This document shows positions 1-9,240 of a stretch of DNA of 64,000 nt, in pieces. Source of the stretch: Planctomycetota bacterium (GTDB lineage Bacteria; Planctomycetota; J058); assembly GCA_023954375.1 (NCBI GenBank), contig JAMLIC010000020.1, positions 94,384-158,383 on the forward strand, in the 5' to 3' direction. Every line of letters starts with the position of its first letter. The stretch's first letter is position 1. The notes under the pieces were generated by a model. That model had not been told where the DNA came from. It ran no database searches and saw only the letters and a program-made list of their open reading frames with translations. The translations under genes and the position numbers were made by a program.

Positions 1-930
1 CGCGGCCTCGAGGCCGAGCCCCTCCACGTTCGGCGCGCGGCCCACGGCCACGAGCAGGGCGTCGGCCTCGACCTCGCGGGCACCCCCCTCGCCCTCGACC
101 GTGAGCACCGTGGCCTGCCCGCGCCGAGAGACCGCGCTCACCCGCGCGCCCGTGAGGACCTCCACGCCGTCCTCGCGCAGGGCCGCGGCCACGAGGGGGG
201 CGGCGTCCGGATGGTCCCGCGGGAGCAGACGCGGCGCGGCCTCGAGCACGGTCACCTGGACGCCCAGGCGCGCGAAGGCCTGCGCCAGCTCGCAGCCGAT
301 CGGGCCGCCGCCGAGCACGGCCAGCCGCGCCGGCGGCGACGTGAGCGAGAACACGGTCACGTTGGTCAGGTAGCCGGCCTCGGCCAGGCCGGGGATCGGC
401 GGCGCCGAGGGGCGCCCGCCCGTGGCCACGCAGGCCTTCTTGAAGCGCAGCGTGGCCCCCTCGACCTCGAGGGCGCGCGGGGCGACGAAGCGCCCCTCGC
501 CCAGGAACACGTCCACGCCCAGGCCCGTGAAGCGGGCCACGGCGTCGTGCTCGCTCAGGTCGGCGCGCAGGCGGCGCATGCGCGCCATGACCGCGCCGAA
601 GTCCACATCGACCGCGCCGGTCCGCACCCCGAACGCGCCCGCGCGGCGGGCGTCGGCGGCCGCCCGGGCGCAGGCGATCAGCGCCTTGGAGGGGACGCAG
701 CCCACGTTCAGGCAGTCGCCCCCGAGCAGCTCCTTCTCCACGAGCGCCACGCGGGCGCCCAGCCCCGCCGCGCCGGCCGCCGTGACCAGGCCGGCGGTGC
801 CGCCGCCCAGGACCACCAGGTCGTAGCGCGCCGCCGGGGTCGGGTTGACCCGGCCCGGCGCGCGGACGAGGGCCTCGAGGCGCGCGTTGTGCTCGTCGCG
901 CGGGGACAGCTGGGGCAGCTCGGGTCTCAT
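1..930 (-). CDS. FAD-dependent pyridine nucleotide-disulfide oxidoreductase, mercuric reductase-like (3' end outside window)
   Basis: The first 310 codons read on the minus strand from ATG 928-930, preceded by a GGAGGCGGG ribosome site. Visible motifs are the Rossmann FAD fingerprint VVLGGGTAGLVTA near residue 37, the redox-active disulfide GGDCLNVGCVPSKALI shortly after it, and the late FAD-binding stretch ADALLVAVGRAPNVEG just before the window edge. These define the class I disulfide reductase family (lipoamide dehydrogenase, glutathione and mercuric reductases). The N-terminal extension of about 30 residues and a TVA38-family gene directly upstream are typical of the mercuric-reductase-like group, whose substrate is usually unknown. 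No N-terminal metal-binding HMA domain is present. The C-terminal dimerisation domain lies beyond base 1, so true mercury reduction cannot be judged. Confidence 0.9.
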   Translation of the reverse strand, partial: MRPELPQLSPRDEHNARLEALVRAPGRVNPTPAARYDLVVLGGGTAGLVTAAGAAGLGARVALVEKELLGGDCLNVGCVPSKALIACARAAADARRAGAFGVRTGAVDVDFGAVMARMRRLRADLSEHDAVARFTGLGVDVFLGEGRFVAPRALEVEGATLRFKKACVATGGRPSAPPIPGLAEAGYLTNVTVFSLTSPPARLAVLGGGPIGCELAQAFARLGVQVTVLEAAPRLLPRDHPDAAPLVAAALREDGVEVLTGARVSAVSRRGQATVLTVEGEGGAREVEADALLVAVGRAPNVEGLGLEAA

Positions 931-1057
931 CGGTGTGTCCCGCCTCCGCGAGCTCCGTCCCGCGGCTGCGGCGGGGAGGACATGCGGACCCCGTCGTTCG
1001 CGACCGTCCGCAGCCGCGGGCCTCCCGCTCGCTCCGGCGGCCCACCGAGCACGTCGT

Positions 1058-2665
1058 TCACGACCCGCTCCTCCGCTGCTCGTTCAGCGCCCAGTCGTAC
1101 TCCAGCCAGCGGACGCGCGGGCGCTGGCCGCGCTCCAGGTCGCGCCGCAGCGCGGGCGAGTAGCGCGCGGCGAAGTCGAGCGCCGAGCCCGCCACCTGCG
1201 AGAAGTCCCCCTCGAACCAGTCGTAGAGCCGCGTCAGGTGCAGCTCGCCGCGGTCCGGGTCGTAGCGGAACCAGCGCGGGTCGGCGTGGACGAGGCGGGT
1301 CTGTTCCTCCAGCTGCTCCTCGAGCCGTGCGCCCACGTACGCCTCGCGGCGCAGCGGCGGGCAGCCGATGCTCGCGCAGTTGACGGCGAAGTGGATGCGC
1401 GGCTCGCGGAACTTCGGCCGGATCTGCTCGTGCTCGAGCTCGTCCAGCGTGTAGGGCTGCCCCGCCAGGGTCCAGGTGCGTCCCTTCCAGCGGCGGTCCT
1501 CGGGGATGTCCCGGATCGACTCCACCGGGTAGTGATCGAGGATGAGCCGCAGGGTGAACGCGTTGTAGGCGTTGAGCAGCAGCGCCAGCCGCTCGTCGCG
1601 CCCGAGCGGCCCGAGGTCCGCCGCCGCGAGCCGCTCCAGGTAGCGGTCGAGCGTCGCCGCGTCGCGGCGCAGGCCCTGGTAGTCGACGAGCAGGGTCTCC
1701 GCGTCGACGTGGGCCGCCAGGAGCCCGTCGAGGAGCCCGTGATCGAAGGTCGCCGTGCCCGCCTCGCCGGCGTAGACGTCCTCCATGGACACCTGCGGCG
1801 GGCCGAACCAGCGGCCGACCACGCCGCAGGAGGCCAGGAGCCCCGCCGCCAGCGTGGCGAACCCGGCGGCGGCCAGCGACCACGTGCGCCAGGGGCGCCT
1901 GCCCTCGTCAGCCGGTCGAGCCACGTCGTCCTCGGTCACCGGACCCTCCGTCTTCTCCGCCAGCGCCGCGCGCGCGCGGCGGGTGATGAGCACCGTCACG
2001 GCGACCGTGGCCACGAGGCCTGCTGCGAGCAGCGCCCACTCGGCGGGGCTCCGCGCCCGCTCCGCGCCGGCCGCTGCGGCCAGGCCGGCGCGGCCGAGGT
2101 GCCCCAGGTACACGTAGAGGAACGTCCCCGGGAGCATGGCCACCCAGCTGGCGAGGACGTACCCGACGAAGCCGACCCGCGTCAGCCCGAACAGGTAGTT
2201 GCCCAGGCTGAACGGGACGAGGGGCGAGAGGCGCAGCAGCGCGACGACCTTCCAGCCCCCTTCCCCGACCGCGCGGTCGATGGCGCCGAAGGCGCGCCGG
2301 CGCCGGGCCACCGCGGCGACGGCGTCGCGCGCGGCGTGGCGCGCGATTAGGAAGGCCAGCGCCGCCGCGGTGGTCGAGGCCAGCGAGACCACCGCCGTCC
2401 CGAGGAGCGGACCGAAGAGGGCCCCGGCCGCGAGCGTGAGCACGGAGCCGGGGAGGAGGAGCAGCGCCGCGAGCGCGTACCCGCCGGCGAACACGACCGG
2501 CCCCCAGGGGCCGGCGTCGCGGACGACCACGTCCAGGGCGCCGAGCGCCCGGTCCAGCGGGACGCTCCGCGCGAGCAGCACGACCCCCAGCAGGAAGGCG
2601 CCCAGGCTCGCCCAGCGGACGAACGAGGCCGACCGTGCGCTCGGTGACTTCATGGCTGCGTACAC
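1058..2665 (-). CDS. TVA38/TMEM64 membrane protein fused to a DUF547 domain
   Basis: About 535 residues. The N-terminal ~230 residues are hydrophobic and carry the TVA38/TMEM64 (DedA-superfamily, 'SNARE-associated Golgi') pattern: GPWGPVVFAGGYALA, then LLLPGSVLTLAAGALFG, and PLVPFSLGNYLFGLT. Another helix near residue 280 (AAAGFATLAAGLLASCG) leads into a C-terminal DUF547 domain with LLLNAYNAFTLRLIL, FAVNCASIGCPPLR and a closing YDWALN. DUF547 has no settled function; the conserved Asn/Cys pattern suggests a hydrolase or transferase-like fold. GTG 2665 is preferred because GAGGAG sits four bases upstream; ATG 2653 is possible. It lies upstream of, and probably in one transcript with, the mercuric-reductase-like gene. 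TVA38 next to such flavoproteins is a known arrangement; fusion to DUF547 is less usual. Confidence 0.85.
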   Translation of the reverse strand: MYAAMKSPSARSASFVRWASLGAFLLGVVLLARSVPLDRALGALDVVVRDAGPWGPVVFAGGYALAALLLLPGSVLTLAAGALFGPLLGTAVVSLASTTAAALAFLIARHAARDAVAAVARRRRAFGAIDRAVGEGGWKVVALLRLSPLVPFSLGNYLFGLTRVGFVGYVLASWVAMLPGTFLYVYLGHLGRAGLAAAAGAERARSPAEWALLAAGLVATVAVTVLITRRARAALAEKTEGPVTEDDVARPADEGRRPWRTWSLAAAGFATLAAGLLASCGVVGRWFGPPQVSMEDVYAGEAGTATFDHGLLDGLLAAHVDAETLLVDYQGLRRDAATLDRYLERLAAADLGPLGRDERLALLLNAYNAFTLRLILDHYPVESIRDIPEDRRWKGRTWTLAGQPYTLDELEHEQIRPKFREPRIHFAVNCASIGCPPLRREAYVGARLEEQLEEQTRLVHADPRWFRYDPDRGELHLTRLYDWFEGDFSQVAGSALDFAARYSPALRRDLERGQRPRVRWLEYDWALNEQRRSGS

Positions 2666-2883
2666 TGCACTCCTCACCCCCGAATCGGCGGCCGGCGGGG
2701 CTCATTCCCGCGCCTCGTGCGCAGGCCGCGGACGCGGAGTGGCGCCGCCGACCGCCGTCCGGGTCATCGAGTGCACGGAGCGCGCCATCTCCGCGCGGGC
2801 GGCGACGCGGGGCTGGCGCTGCTCGCGAGGGTACGTCGTCTGCGTCGTCAAGGGACGGGCCAAGGGGGGACCCGGGAGGCACA

Positions 2884-3474
2884 GTGACCGACCGTCAACA
2901 CTTCGAGCAGCGGGGCGGGGTGGCCGTGCAGCCGCCGCCCTCGAGCGTCGCCGTGGGCCGCGAGCGGGTCGTCGGTGCGGAGTATCGACCTCGACCGCTG
3001 GGCGCGAGCACCTTCTGGAGGACGGTCGTCGCGGGGCTCGTCGCCACGTTCGTGATGACGATGACCGGCTTCTACCAGGCGGGGGTGGGGCTGCCCGCCT
3101 CGGACGTGGGCGCCATGCTCACCCAGACCCTGAACCGGGCGCACGAGGGGACGCTCTACACGCCGGTCGCGGGCAACCTGGCCCACTTCGCCAACGGGGT
3201 GCTCCTGGCGCTCATCTGGGTGGCCTTCCTCAGGCACGTGATCCCGGGCAACTGGCTGGTCCAGGGCCTCGTCTATTCGGTGATCCTCTACCTGGCCGCC
3301 GTCCTCGTGGTCGTGCCGCTGGCGGCGGAGGCGGGCGTGTTCTTCAGCCGGACCCCCATGCCGATGGCGATGTCGATCGCGAGCCTGGTGATCCACGTGG
3401 CCTACGGCGTGGCGCTCACCCTGACGCTCTACCTGGCGGGCATCCAGCGAGACGAGGTCCGGCCTGCGGCCTGA
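2884..3474 (+). CDS. Small multi-pass membrane protein, function unknown
   Basis: 196 residues from GTG 2884, chosen because GGGAGG lies four to five bases upstream. After a ~40-residue hydrophilic N-terminus come about four membrane helices: TVVAGLVATFVMTMTGFYQA, LAHFANGVLLALIWVAFL, LVQGLVYSVILYLAAVLVVV and a last one around SIASLVIHVAYGVALTL. The spacing of a polar RAHEG segment and an HFANG helix resembles the membrane protein encoded just after the GH15 gene (start 5407), so the two are probably distant paralogues. I recognise no catalytic motif. Both flank a glycoside hydrolase, but no functional link can be shown from sequence. Confidence 0.75.
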   Translation: MTDRQHFEQRGGVAVQPPPSSVAVGRERVVGAEYRPRPLGASTFWRTVVAGLVATFVMTMTGFYQAGVGLPASDVGAMLTQTLNRAHEGTLYTPVAGNLAHFANGVLLALIWVAFLRHVIPGNWLVQGLVYSVILYLAAVLVVVPLAAEAGVFFSRTPMPMAMSIASLVIHVAYGVALTLTLYLAGIQRDEVRPAA

Positions 3475-3572
3475 TCCGTGCGCGGGGGAAGAGAAGTTGC
3501 CTCTCGCCTCCCTCGGAGGTGGGCGCAGCCCGGCTGCGCCCACCTCCCTCACTGCGTGGGGAAGGGACGGTC

Positions 3573-5420
3573 ATGAGCTCGATCGACGACCACGCGGCGA
3601 TCGGTGACGGTCGGACCGCCGCCCTGGTCGATCGGTCGGGCGCGATCGACTGGCTCTGCTGGCCACGGTTCGACGGGGTGCCCCTGTTCGCGGCCCTCCT
3701 CGACGCCCGCCGCGGCGGGCACTGGCGGCTCGGGCCCACCGGGCCGGCCGAGGTCGAGCGCCGCTACCTGCCCGGGACGAACGTGCTCGAGACGCGCTTC
3801 CGCGCGCGCGGCGGCGTCGCGGTGCTCACGGACCTGATGCCGCTCCACACCCGCGCCGACTCCCGCCGCGAGCTCACGCCCGAGCACGAGCTCCTGCGCC
3901 TGGTCAGCTGCCCGGACGGCGAGGTGGAGCTCGAGCTCGAGCTCGCCCCACGCGCCGCGTGGGGGCGCGCCCCCGTCGACCTGCGCCGGCCGTCGCCCCG
4001 CGAGCTGCGCGCCGACCTCGAGCGGGGGCGGCTGGTGCTGCGCTCTCCGGTGGACCTCGAGCTGCGGGACGGCGTGGCCCGCGCGAGGGTGCGCCTGCGC
4101 GCCGGCCAGACGCTCTCCTGGTCGCTCTCGCTCGCCTGCCGCGGCCCGGCGGTGCTGGTGCCCCTGGGCGAGCGCTCGACGCAGGTCCTCGAGCGCACGG
4201 CGGCCTGGTGGCGCGCCTGGTCTGCGCGGGCGCGCTACGAGGGTCCCTACCGCCAGCAGGTGCTGCGCAGCGCCCTCGCGCTCAGGCTGCTGGTCTACCC
4301 GCCCTCGGGCGCCGTGGTCGCGGCACCGACGACCTCCCTCCCCGAGCGGCCGGGCGGCAACCTCAACTGGGACTACCGCTACTGCTGGCTGCGCGACGCG
4401 GCCCTGACCACGCGCGCGCTGGTCGGCCTCGGCTACGAGGACGAGGCGCACGCCTTCGTGGGCTGGATGCTCCACGCCACGCGCATGAGCAGGCCGGCGC
4501 TGCGCGTGCTCTACGACGTCTTCGGCGAGCATCCGCCGCCCGAGCGGACCCTGGAGCACCTCGAGGGCTTTCAGGGCGCGCGCCCCGTGCGCGTGGGGAA
4601 CGCCGCCGACGCGCAGCGGCAGCTCGACGTCTACGGCGAAGTGATCGACGCGGCCTTCCTCCTCTGCGAGCGCGGGATGACCCTCGACCGCTCCACCGGG
4701 CGCATGCTCCTCGACTTCGGGCGCTACGTGTGCCGCCACTGGCCCGAGCCCGACCACGGGATCTGGGAGCCGCGCGGGGCCGTGCGCCACCACGTGCACT
4801 CGCGCGTCCTCTGCTGGGTGGCGCTCGACCGGCTGCTGCGGCTGTGCGACCAGGGGGTCCTGCGCTCGCCGCCCGCCCTGCGCCGGCGCTTCGAGGCGAA
4901 CCGCGCCATGCTCCGCCGCGAGGTCGAGGAGCGGGGCTGGAGCCCGAGGGCCGGCGCCTACACGCAGGTCCTCGGGGGCCGCGCGCTGGACGCCAGCCTG
5001 CTCCTGCTCTCGTGGTACGGCTTCCACCCCGCGGACCACCCCCGCATGCGCTCCACCTACCGCCGGATCCGGCGGGACCTCGGCGCGCCGGGCGGGCTCC
5101 TCTACCGCTACGCCCCCGACCCGGACGCGCCGGAGGGCGCCTTCGGGATCTGCAGCTTCTGGGCGGTCGAGCACCTGGCCCGCGGCGGGGGCTCGCTCAA
5201 GGAGGCCACGGCGCTGTTCGAGGACCTCCTGGGGTACGCCAACGACGTGGGCCTGTACGCCGAGGAGGTGGACCCGCGCGACGGCGCGGCCCTGGGCAAC
5301 TTCCCCCAGGCGTTCACGCACGTCGGGCTGATCAACGCGGCCCTGGCCCTGGCGGAGCGCGCCCGGGCCGAGGGGCGCCGGGCCCGGGCCCGGGCGGGAG
5401 GTCGACGTGAGCTGGGCTGA
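3573..5420 (+). CDS. Glycoside hydrolase family 15 protein (glucoamylase-like)
   Basis: 615 residues, ATG 3573 with GAAGGGA upstream. The N-terminal ~230 residues form the beta-sandwich typical of bacterial GH15 (starts with IGDGRTAALVDRSGAIDWLC). The (alpha/alpha)6 catalytic barrel follows with NLNWDYRYCWLRDA near residue 265, the acid glutamate in DHGIWEPRG near residue 396, and the second glutamate in LYAEEVDPRDG near residue 563. Length and motif order match bacterial glucoamylase/trehalase-like GH15 enzymes, which cleave alpha-glucosidic bonds in glucans or trehalose by inversion. No signal peptide is visible, so it is probably cytoplasmic and acts on storage glucan or trehalose. Its 3' end overlaps the next gene by 14 bases, suggesting co-translation. 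Confidence 0.93.
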   Translation: MSSIDDHAAIGDGRTAALVDRSGAIDWLCWPRFDGVPLFAALLDARRGGHWRLGPTGPAEVERRYLPGTNVLETRFRARGGVAVLTDLMPLHTRADSRRELTPEHELLRLVSCPDGEVELELELAPRAAWGRAPVDLRRPSPRELRADLERGRLVLRSPVDLELRDGVARARVRLRAGQTLSWSLSLACRGPAVLVPLGERSTQVLERTAAWWRAWSARARYEGPYRQQVLRSALALRLLVYPPSGAVVAAPTTSLPERPGGNLNWDYRYCWLRDAALTTRALVGLGYEDEAHAFVGWMLHATRMSRPALRVLYDVFGEHPPPERTLEHLEGFQGARPVRVGNAADAQRQLDVYGEVIDAAFLLCERGMTLDRSTGRMLLDFGRYVCRHWPEPDHGIWEPRGAVRHHVHSRVLCWVALDRLLRLCDQGVLRSPPALRRRFEANRAMLRREVEERGWSPRAGAYTQVLGGRALDASLLLLSWYGFHPADHPRMRSTYRRIRRDLGAPGGLLYRYAPDPDAPEGAFGICSFWAVEHLARGGGSLKEATALFEDLLGYANDVGLYAEEVDPRDGAALGNFPQAFTHVGLINAALALAERARAEGRRARARAGGRRELG

Positions 5421-5883
5421 CTGGGCGCTCTGGGGGTTCGTGGCCACCGTGGTGCTCACGATCACCATGGCCGGCGCGCAGGGGCTCGGCCTCACGCGCA
5501 TGAGCGTCCCCTACCTGCTGGGGACGATGATCACCACCGAGCGCGACCGGGCCCACCTGGTCGGCATGGGCGCCCACCTGGTCAACGGCTGGTTGTTCTC
5601 GCTCATCTACGTGGCCGCCTTCCACGCCTGGGGCGCGTCGGGCTGGTGGCGCGGGGCGGCGATCGGCGCCGTGCACGCGGCGTTCGTGCTCACGGCGGTC
5701 ATGACGCTCCTGCCGGCGATGCACCCCAGGATGGCCAGGGAGGAGGAGGCGCCCGACCGGGCGCCCACCCTGGAGCCCGCCGGGTTCCTGGCGCTGAACT
5801 ACGGCGCGCGGACGCCGGCGTTCGTCCTGCTCGCGCACCTGCTGTTCGGGGCCGTCCTGGGCGCCTTCTACCGCGTCGGCTGA
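5407..5883 (+). CDS. Small four-helix membrane protein, function unknown
   Basis: 158 residues from GTG 5407, inside the end of the GH15 gene; GGGAGG just upstream supports the start. Four hydrophobic segments: ALWGFVATVVLTITMAG, LVNGWLFSLIYVAAFHAWG, IGAVHAAFVLTAVMTLL and FVLLAHLLFGAVLGAF. The pattern RAHLVGMGAHLVNGW matches RAHEGTLYTPVAGNLAHFANG in the protein at 2884-3474 in position and character, so they look like diverged copies of one family. No active-site motif seen. It ends 12 bases before the convergent kinase gene. Confidence 0.75.
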   Translation: MSWADWALWGFVATVVLTITMAGAQGLGLTRMSVPYLLGTMITTERDRAHLVGMGAHLVNGWLFSLIYVAAFHAWGASGWWRGAAIGAVHAAFVLTAVMTLLPAMHPRMAREEEAPDRAPTLEPAGFLALNYGARTPAFVLLAHLLFGAVLGAFYRVG

Positions 5884-5895
5884 GGCCCCCTCAGG

Positions 5896-8800
5896 TCAGT
5901 CGGCCAGCTGCTGCAGGAGCCGCCGCGCGGCGTCCGCTCGCGGATGGGACGGCGGGACCAGCTCGAGGAGGCGCGCCAAGTCGGCGCGCGCGCCGGCGCG
6001 GTCGCCCTGGTCCCGCCTCACGTGCGCCCGGAAGGCCCACACGTCCGCGGCGCCCGGGTCCAGCTCCAGCGCGCGCCCGAGGTCCGCGAGGCCCGCCTGC
6101 GGCTCGCCCAGTCGCACGCGCAGGTTCCCGCGGAGCGCCCAGGCCCTCGCGTGATCCGGGGCGATCTCGATGACCCTCGTGCAGTCCGCGACCGCTCCGT
6201 CGATGCCAGCGACGTCCCGGGCGTCGTGCCGCAGGCGCTCTGCCGAGGCGACCGCGCGCGCGTAGATGAACTCCGTGTTGCGCGGCTCGAGCCCGATGGC
6301 CTGCCCATAGTCCGCGAGCGCACCGTCTCGATCTCCGAGGAGCGAGCGCGTGAGCGCCCGATGGGCCCAGGCCGCGGCGCGGGCAGGGTCCAGCTCGATC
6401 GCCTGGTGGAGGTCAGCGAGGGCGGCAGGGTGGTCCGTCAAGGCGCCGCGCGCCAACGCCCGAGCGTGCCAGCCGTCCGCCTGGCGTGGGTCGAGCGCGA
6501 TCACCCGCGAGTAGTCGTCCAAGGCCCCGGCGGGGTCCCCTCGCATCATGCGCGCATCCCCCCGGGCCTGCCACGCCCTCACCAGCTCCGGCGCGCGCTC
6601 GATGGCGCGGGAGAGGTCGGCGATGGCCCCCTCGTGGTCGCCTGCTCCGGAGCGCACGCGCCCTTGCGCGATGAGGAGGTAGGGCTCCATGCGCGGGTCG
6701 AGCTCCGCGGCGCGCGCCAGGTCCGCCGAGGCCGCTTCGTGCTCGGCAGCCTTCGCGCGCGCGGTCCCCCGCCCCCACCACGCCCTCGCCAGCCGCGGGT
6801 CCAGCGCGATCGCCCGGGAGTAGTCCGCGACGGCCCCCTCGAAGTCCGCGAGGGCCAGCCGCGAGCTCCCCCGGGAGTACCACTCCTCAGCCGACCGCGG
6901 CTCGAACGTCGCCAGGGCGCCGCCGCGCGCGACCGCCTGCGTGTAGAGACCGCCCGGTCCGTGGTGCGCGATGCTCCAGGCGAGGAGCGCCGCTGCCTCC
7001 TCGCCCCTGGCGAGTCGGGCCAGCCGAGCCAGGGCCAGGCCGGCGGGGACGGCCCGGAGAGGGTCGGCCTCGGCGCGCAGATACGAGGCGAGGGCCTTCA
7101 CGGCTCGTCCGGGGCCTCCGATGTGCCCGAGCGCGTCGCAGGCGACCCGCGCCAGGTCCAGCGCGCCCTGCTGCACGGCGGCGCGTTGCGCCAGCGCGAG
7201 CTGCGGGTCGTTGGCCAGGGGCCCGAGCGCGTGGGGGTCAGGTGAGGCGCTTCTGCGGGCCCGCTGGAGCCGGGACCGGACCGCCTCCGGAAGGTTCCGT
7301 CCGGGCGGGGTGGCGACGCGCGCGGCGAGGGCCTCGGTCACCCCGGGGTCGCCGGGGAAGCGCTCACGCACCCACGCGGTCTCGGCCTCGAGCAGCGCCG
7401 CCGACACCTCCTCCAGGGCGGCCGCCAGGAGCTCGACCGTCTGCGGCTCCGGATAGCGCACGATGGCGATGACGGCCGCCTGCTTGTCCGCCTCTGCCTC
7501 CAGCGCCCCCGCCCGGGCCTTCGCCAGCCAGCCCTCGACCTCCTCGCGGCGCCGGCGCGCCTCGGCGGTGCGGGCCTCCTCCAGGTCCAGGAGGCGCCGC
7601 CGCGCCGCGGCGTCGTCGACTCCCAGCGCGGCGGCCCGCGTGAAGCCGTGGCGGGCGAGCGACCACTGCTCGGAGTCCAGGCCGTGATCGCCCAGGGCCA
7701 GCGCGGCCTCGAAACAGGCCCGCGCGGCCCGCGGGTCGTGCGGGTCCTGCGCGTGCCAGCGCTGGGCCGCGTCCAGGAGCGCCAGGCGGCGCGTCGTGCC
7801 CTCTCCCTCGCCTTCACCGTCATCGCTCGTGAGCGCCGCCCGCGCCGCCTCGACCTCGGCGCGGAGCTGCGCGAGCGCGGCCGCGCGCTCCTGCTGCCGG
7901 CTCCTGGCCACCCACAGCCCGGCCGACGCGCCGCTGACCAGCAGCGCCGCCGCGGTCGCGCCCAGCGCCGCGGCCCGCGCGGGATGCCGCCGGCGCCAGG
8001 CCCTCAGGCGCTCGCCCGGCGACGGTCGCCGGGCCGCGATCGGCTCCCCGCGCGCCCAGCGGGCCAGGTCGTCCGCCAGGGCCTCGGCCGTGGGGTAGCG
8101 CCGACCGGGGTCCTTCGCCAGGCACGTGAGCACGATCGTCTCCAGCGCCGGGTCGATCCCGGGGCGCAGGCTGGCGGGGCGCGCGGGCTCCTCCTCGATC
8201 ACCCGGCGCAGCAGGTCCATCACGCCGTTGCCCTGGAAGGGCGGCCGGCCCACCAGGCAGGCGTAGAGCGTGGCCCCCAGGCCATAGACGTCCGAGCGGC
8301 GGTCGACGAGGGCGGGGTCGCCCTGGGCCTGCTCCGGGGCCATGTAGGCCGGCGTGCCCAGCACATCGCCCGTCACCGTCGGCCCGCGCTCGGTGCGCCC
8401 GATGTCCTTGGCCAGGCCGAAGTCGGTCAAGAGCGGGGCGCCGTCGTCGGTGACGAGCACGTTGTGCGGCTTGAGGTCGCGGTGCAGGACCGAGCGCGAG
8501 TGGGCGTAGTGCACCGCGCGCGCGACGTGCTCGAGGAGCGGCGCGGCCCGCGCCGGCGGCAGCGGCCCGTCGCGCTCGAGGACGGCCTGGAGGGACCCCG
8601 GCCCGGGGACGTAGTCCATGGCCAGGTACCACGCGCCCTCCGCCTGGCCGACCTCGTGGACGCCCACGATGCCGGGATGCCGCAGACGCGCCGCCGCCTG
8701 CGCCTCGAAGCGGAAGCGCTCGGCCTCGTCCGCGTCCGCCCACACGCCCGCCTTCATGACCTTCAGCGCCACCTGCCGCTGCAGCCGCTCGTGCCGGGCG

Positions 8801-9054
8801 AGGTAGACGATGCCCATGCCTCCGCGGGCCAGCTCGCGCTCGACCACGAACGGGCCCAGCCGCCGCGGCGGCGCCGCGGTGGGCGCTCCGACCGGCCCGA
8901 GCGCGGACGGGGCGCCGGGCAGCGTGAAGACGTCCAGGTGCGGCGCCGTCGCGGCGGAGCCCGGCTGTTTCGGGAGGGGCACGTCCGGCGGGGGGACGAG
9001 GACCCCCGCGTGGGGCTTGGTCGTCTCGCCGGTCGGCCTGCCACGCGGGTCCAC
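5896..9054 (-). CDS. Membrane-anchored Ser/Thr protein kinase with C-terminal TPR array
   Basis: About 1052 residues. A Pro-rich leader (~65 residues) precedes a Hanks-type kinase: glycine loop ELARGGMGIVYLARH near residue 75, catalytic lysine in VALKVMK, catalytic loop HRDLKPHNVL, magnesium loop LTDFGLAKD and APE-like AYMAPEQAQ. All key residues are intact, so it should be active. A single helix (ALGATAAALLVSGASAGLWV) follows, then a coiled region and at least eight tetratricopeptide units with the W..RG.AR pattern. If the helix spans the inner membrane, the TPR part is periplasmic and the kinase cytoplasmic. GTG 9054 is my best start but has no clear ribosome site. Kinase-TPR proteins of this build are abundant in Planctomycetota and Myxococcota. 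Confidence 0.9.
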   Translation of the reverse strand: MDPRGRPTGETTKPHAGVLVPPPDVPLPKQPGSAATAPHLDVFTLPGAPSALGPVGAPTAAPPRRLGPFVVERELARGGMGIVYLARHERLQRQVALKVMKAGVWADADEAERFRFEAQAAARLRHPGIVGVHEVGQAEGAWYLAMDYVPGPGSLQAVLERDGPLPPARAAPLLEHVARAVHYAHSRSVLHRDLKPHNVLVTDDGAPLLTDFGLAKDIGRTERGPTVTGDVLGTPAYMAPEQAQGDPALVDRRSDVYGLGATLYACLVGRPPFQGNGVMDLLRRVIEEEPARPASLRPGIDPALETIVLTCLAKDPGRRYPTAEALADDLARWARGEPIAARRPSPGERLRAWRRRHPARAAALGATAAALLVSGASAGLWVARSRQQERAAALAQLRAEVEAARAALTSDDGEGEGEGTTRRLALLDAAQRWHAQDPHDPRAARACFEAALALGDHGLDSEQWSLARHGFTRAAALGVDDAAARRRLLDLEEARTAEARRRREEVEGWLAKARAGALEAEADKQAAVIAIVRYPEPQTVELLAAALEEVSAALLEAETAWVRERFPGDPGVTEALAARVATPPGRNLPEAVRSRLQRARRSASPDPHALGPLANDPQLALAQRAAVQQGALDLARVACDALGHIGGPGRAVKALASYLRAEADPLRAVPAGLALARLARLARGEEAAALLAWSIAHHGPGGLYTQAVARGGALATFEPRSAEEWYSRGSSRLALADFEGAVADYSRAIALDPRLARAWWGRGTARAKAAEHEAASADLARAAELDPRMEPYLLIAQGRVRSGAGDHEGAIADLSRAIERAPELVRAWQARGDARMMRGDPAGALDDYSRVIALDPRQADGWHARALARGALTDHPAALADLHQAIELDPARAAAWAHRALTRSLLGDRDGALADYGQAIGLEPRNTEFIYARAVASAERLRHDARDVAGIDGAVADCTRVIEIAPDHARAWALRGNLRVRLGEPQAGLADLGRALELDPGAADVWAFRAHVRRDQGDRAGARADLARLLELVPPSHPRADAARRLLQQLAD

Positions 9055-9240
9055 GGGCCCAGCATGGATGGGTCGCCGGGCGCGCGCCAGGTCCCGTCGA
9101 GACCGGGCGCGGCGGGAATGGCGCGCGCCCCGCGCCGGTTGCACACGGGCGCCTCCCGACCTCCGTCCGGAACCTCCGGCGCCATCTCGCCACGTTCCGT
9201 CCTGAGCGGCGCGCTGCTGCTCGGCCTGGGAGGACGCGCC

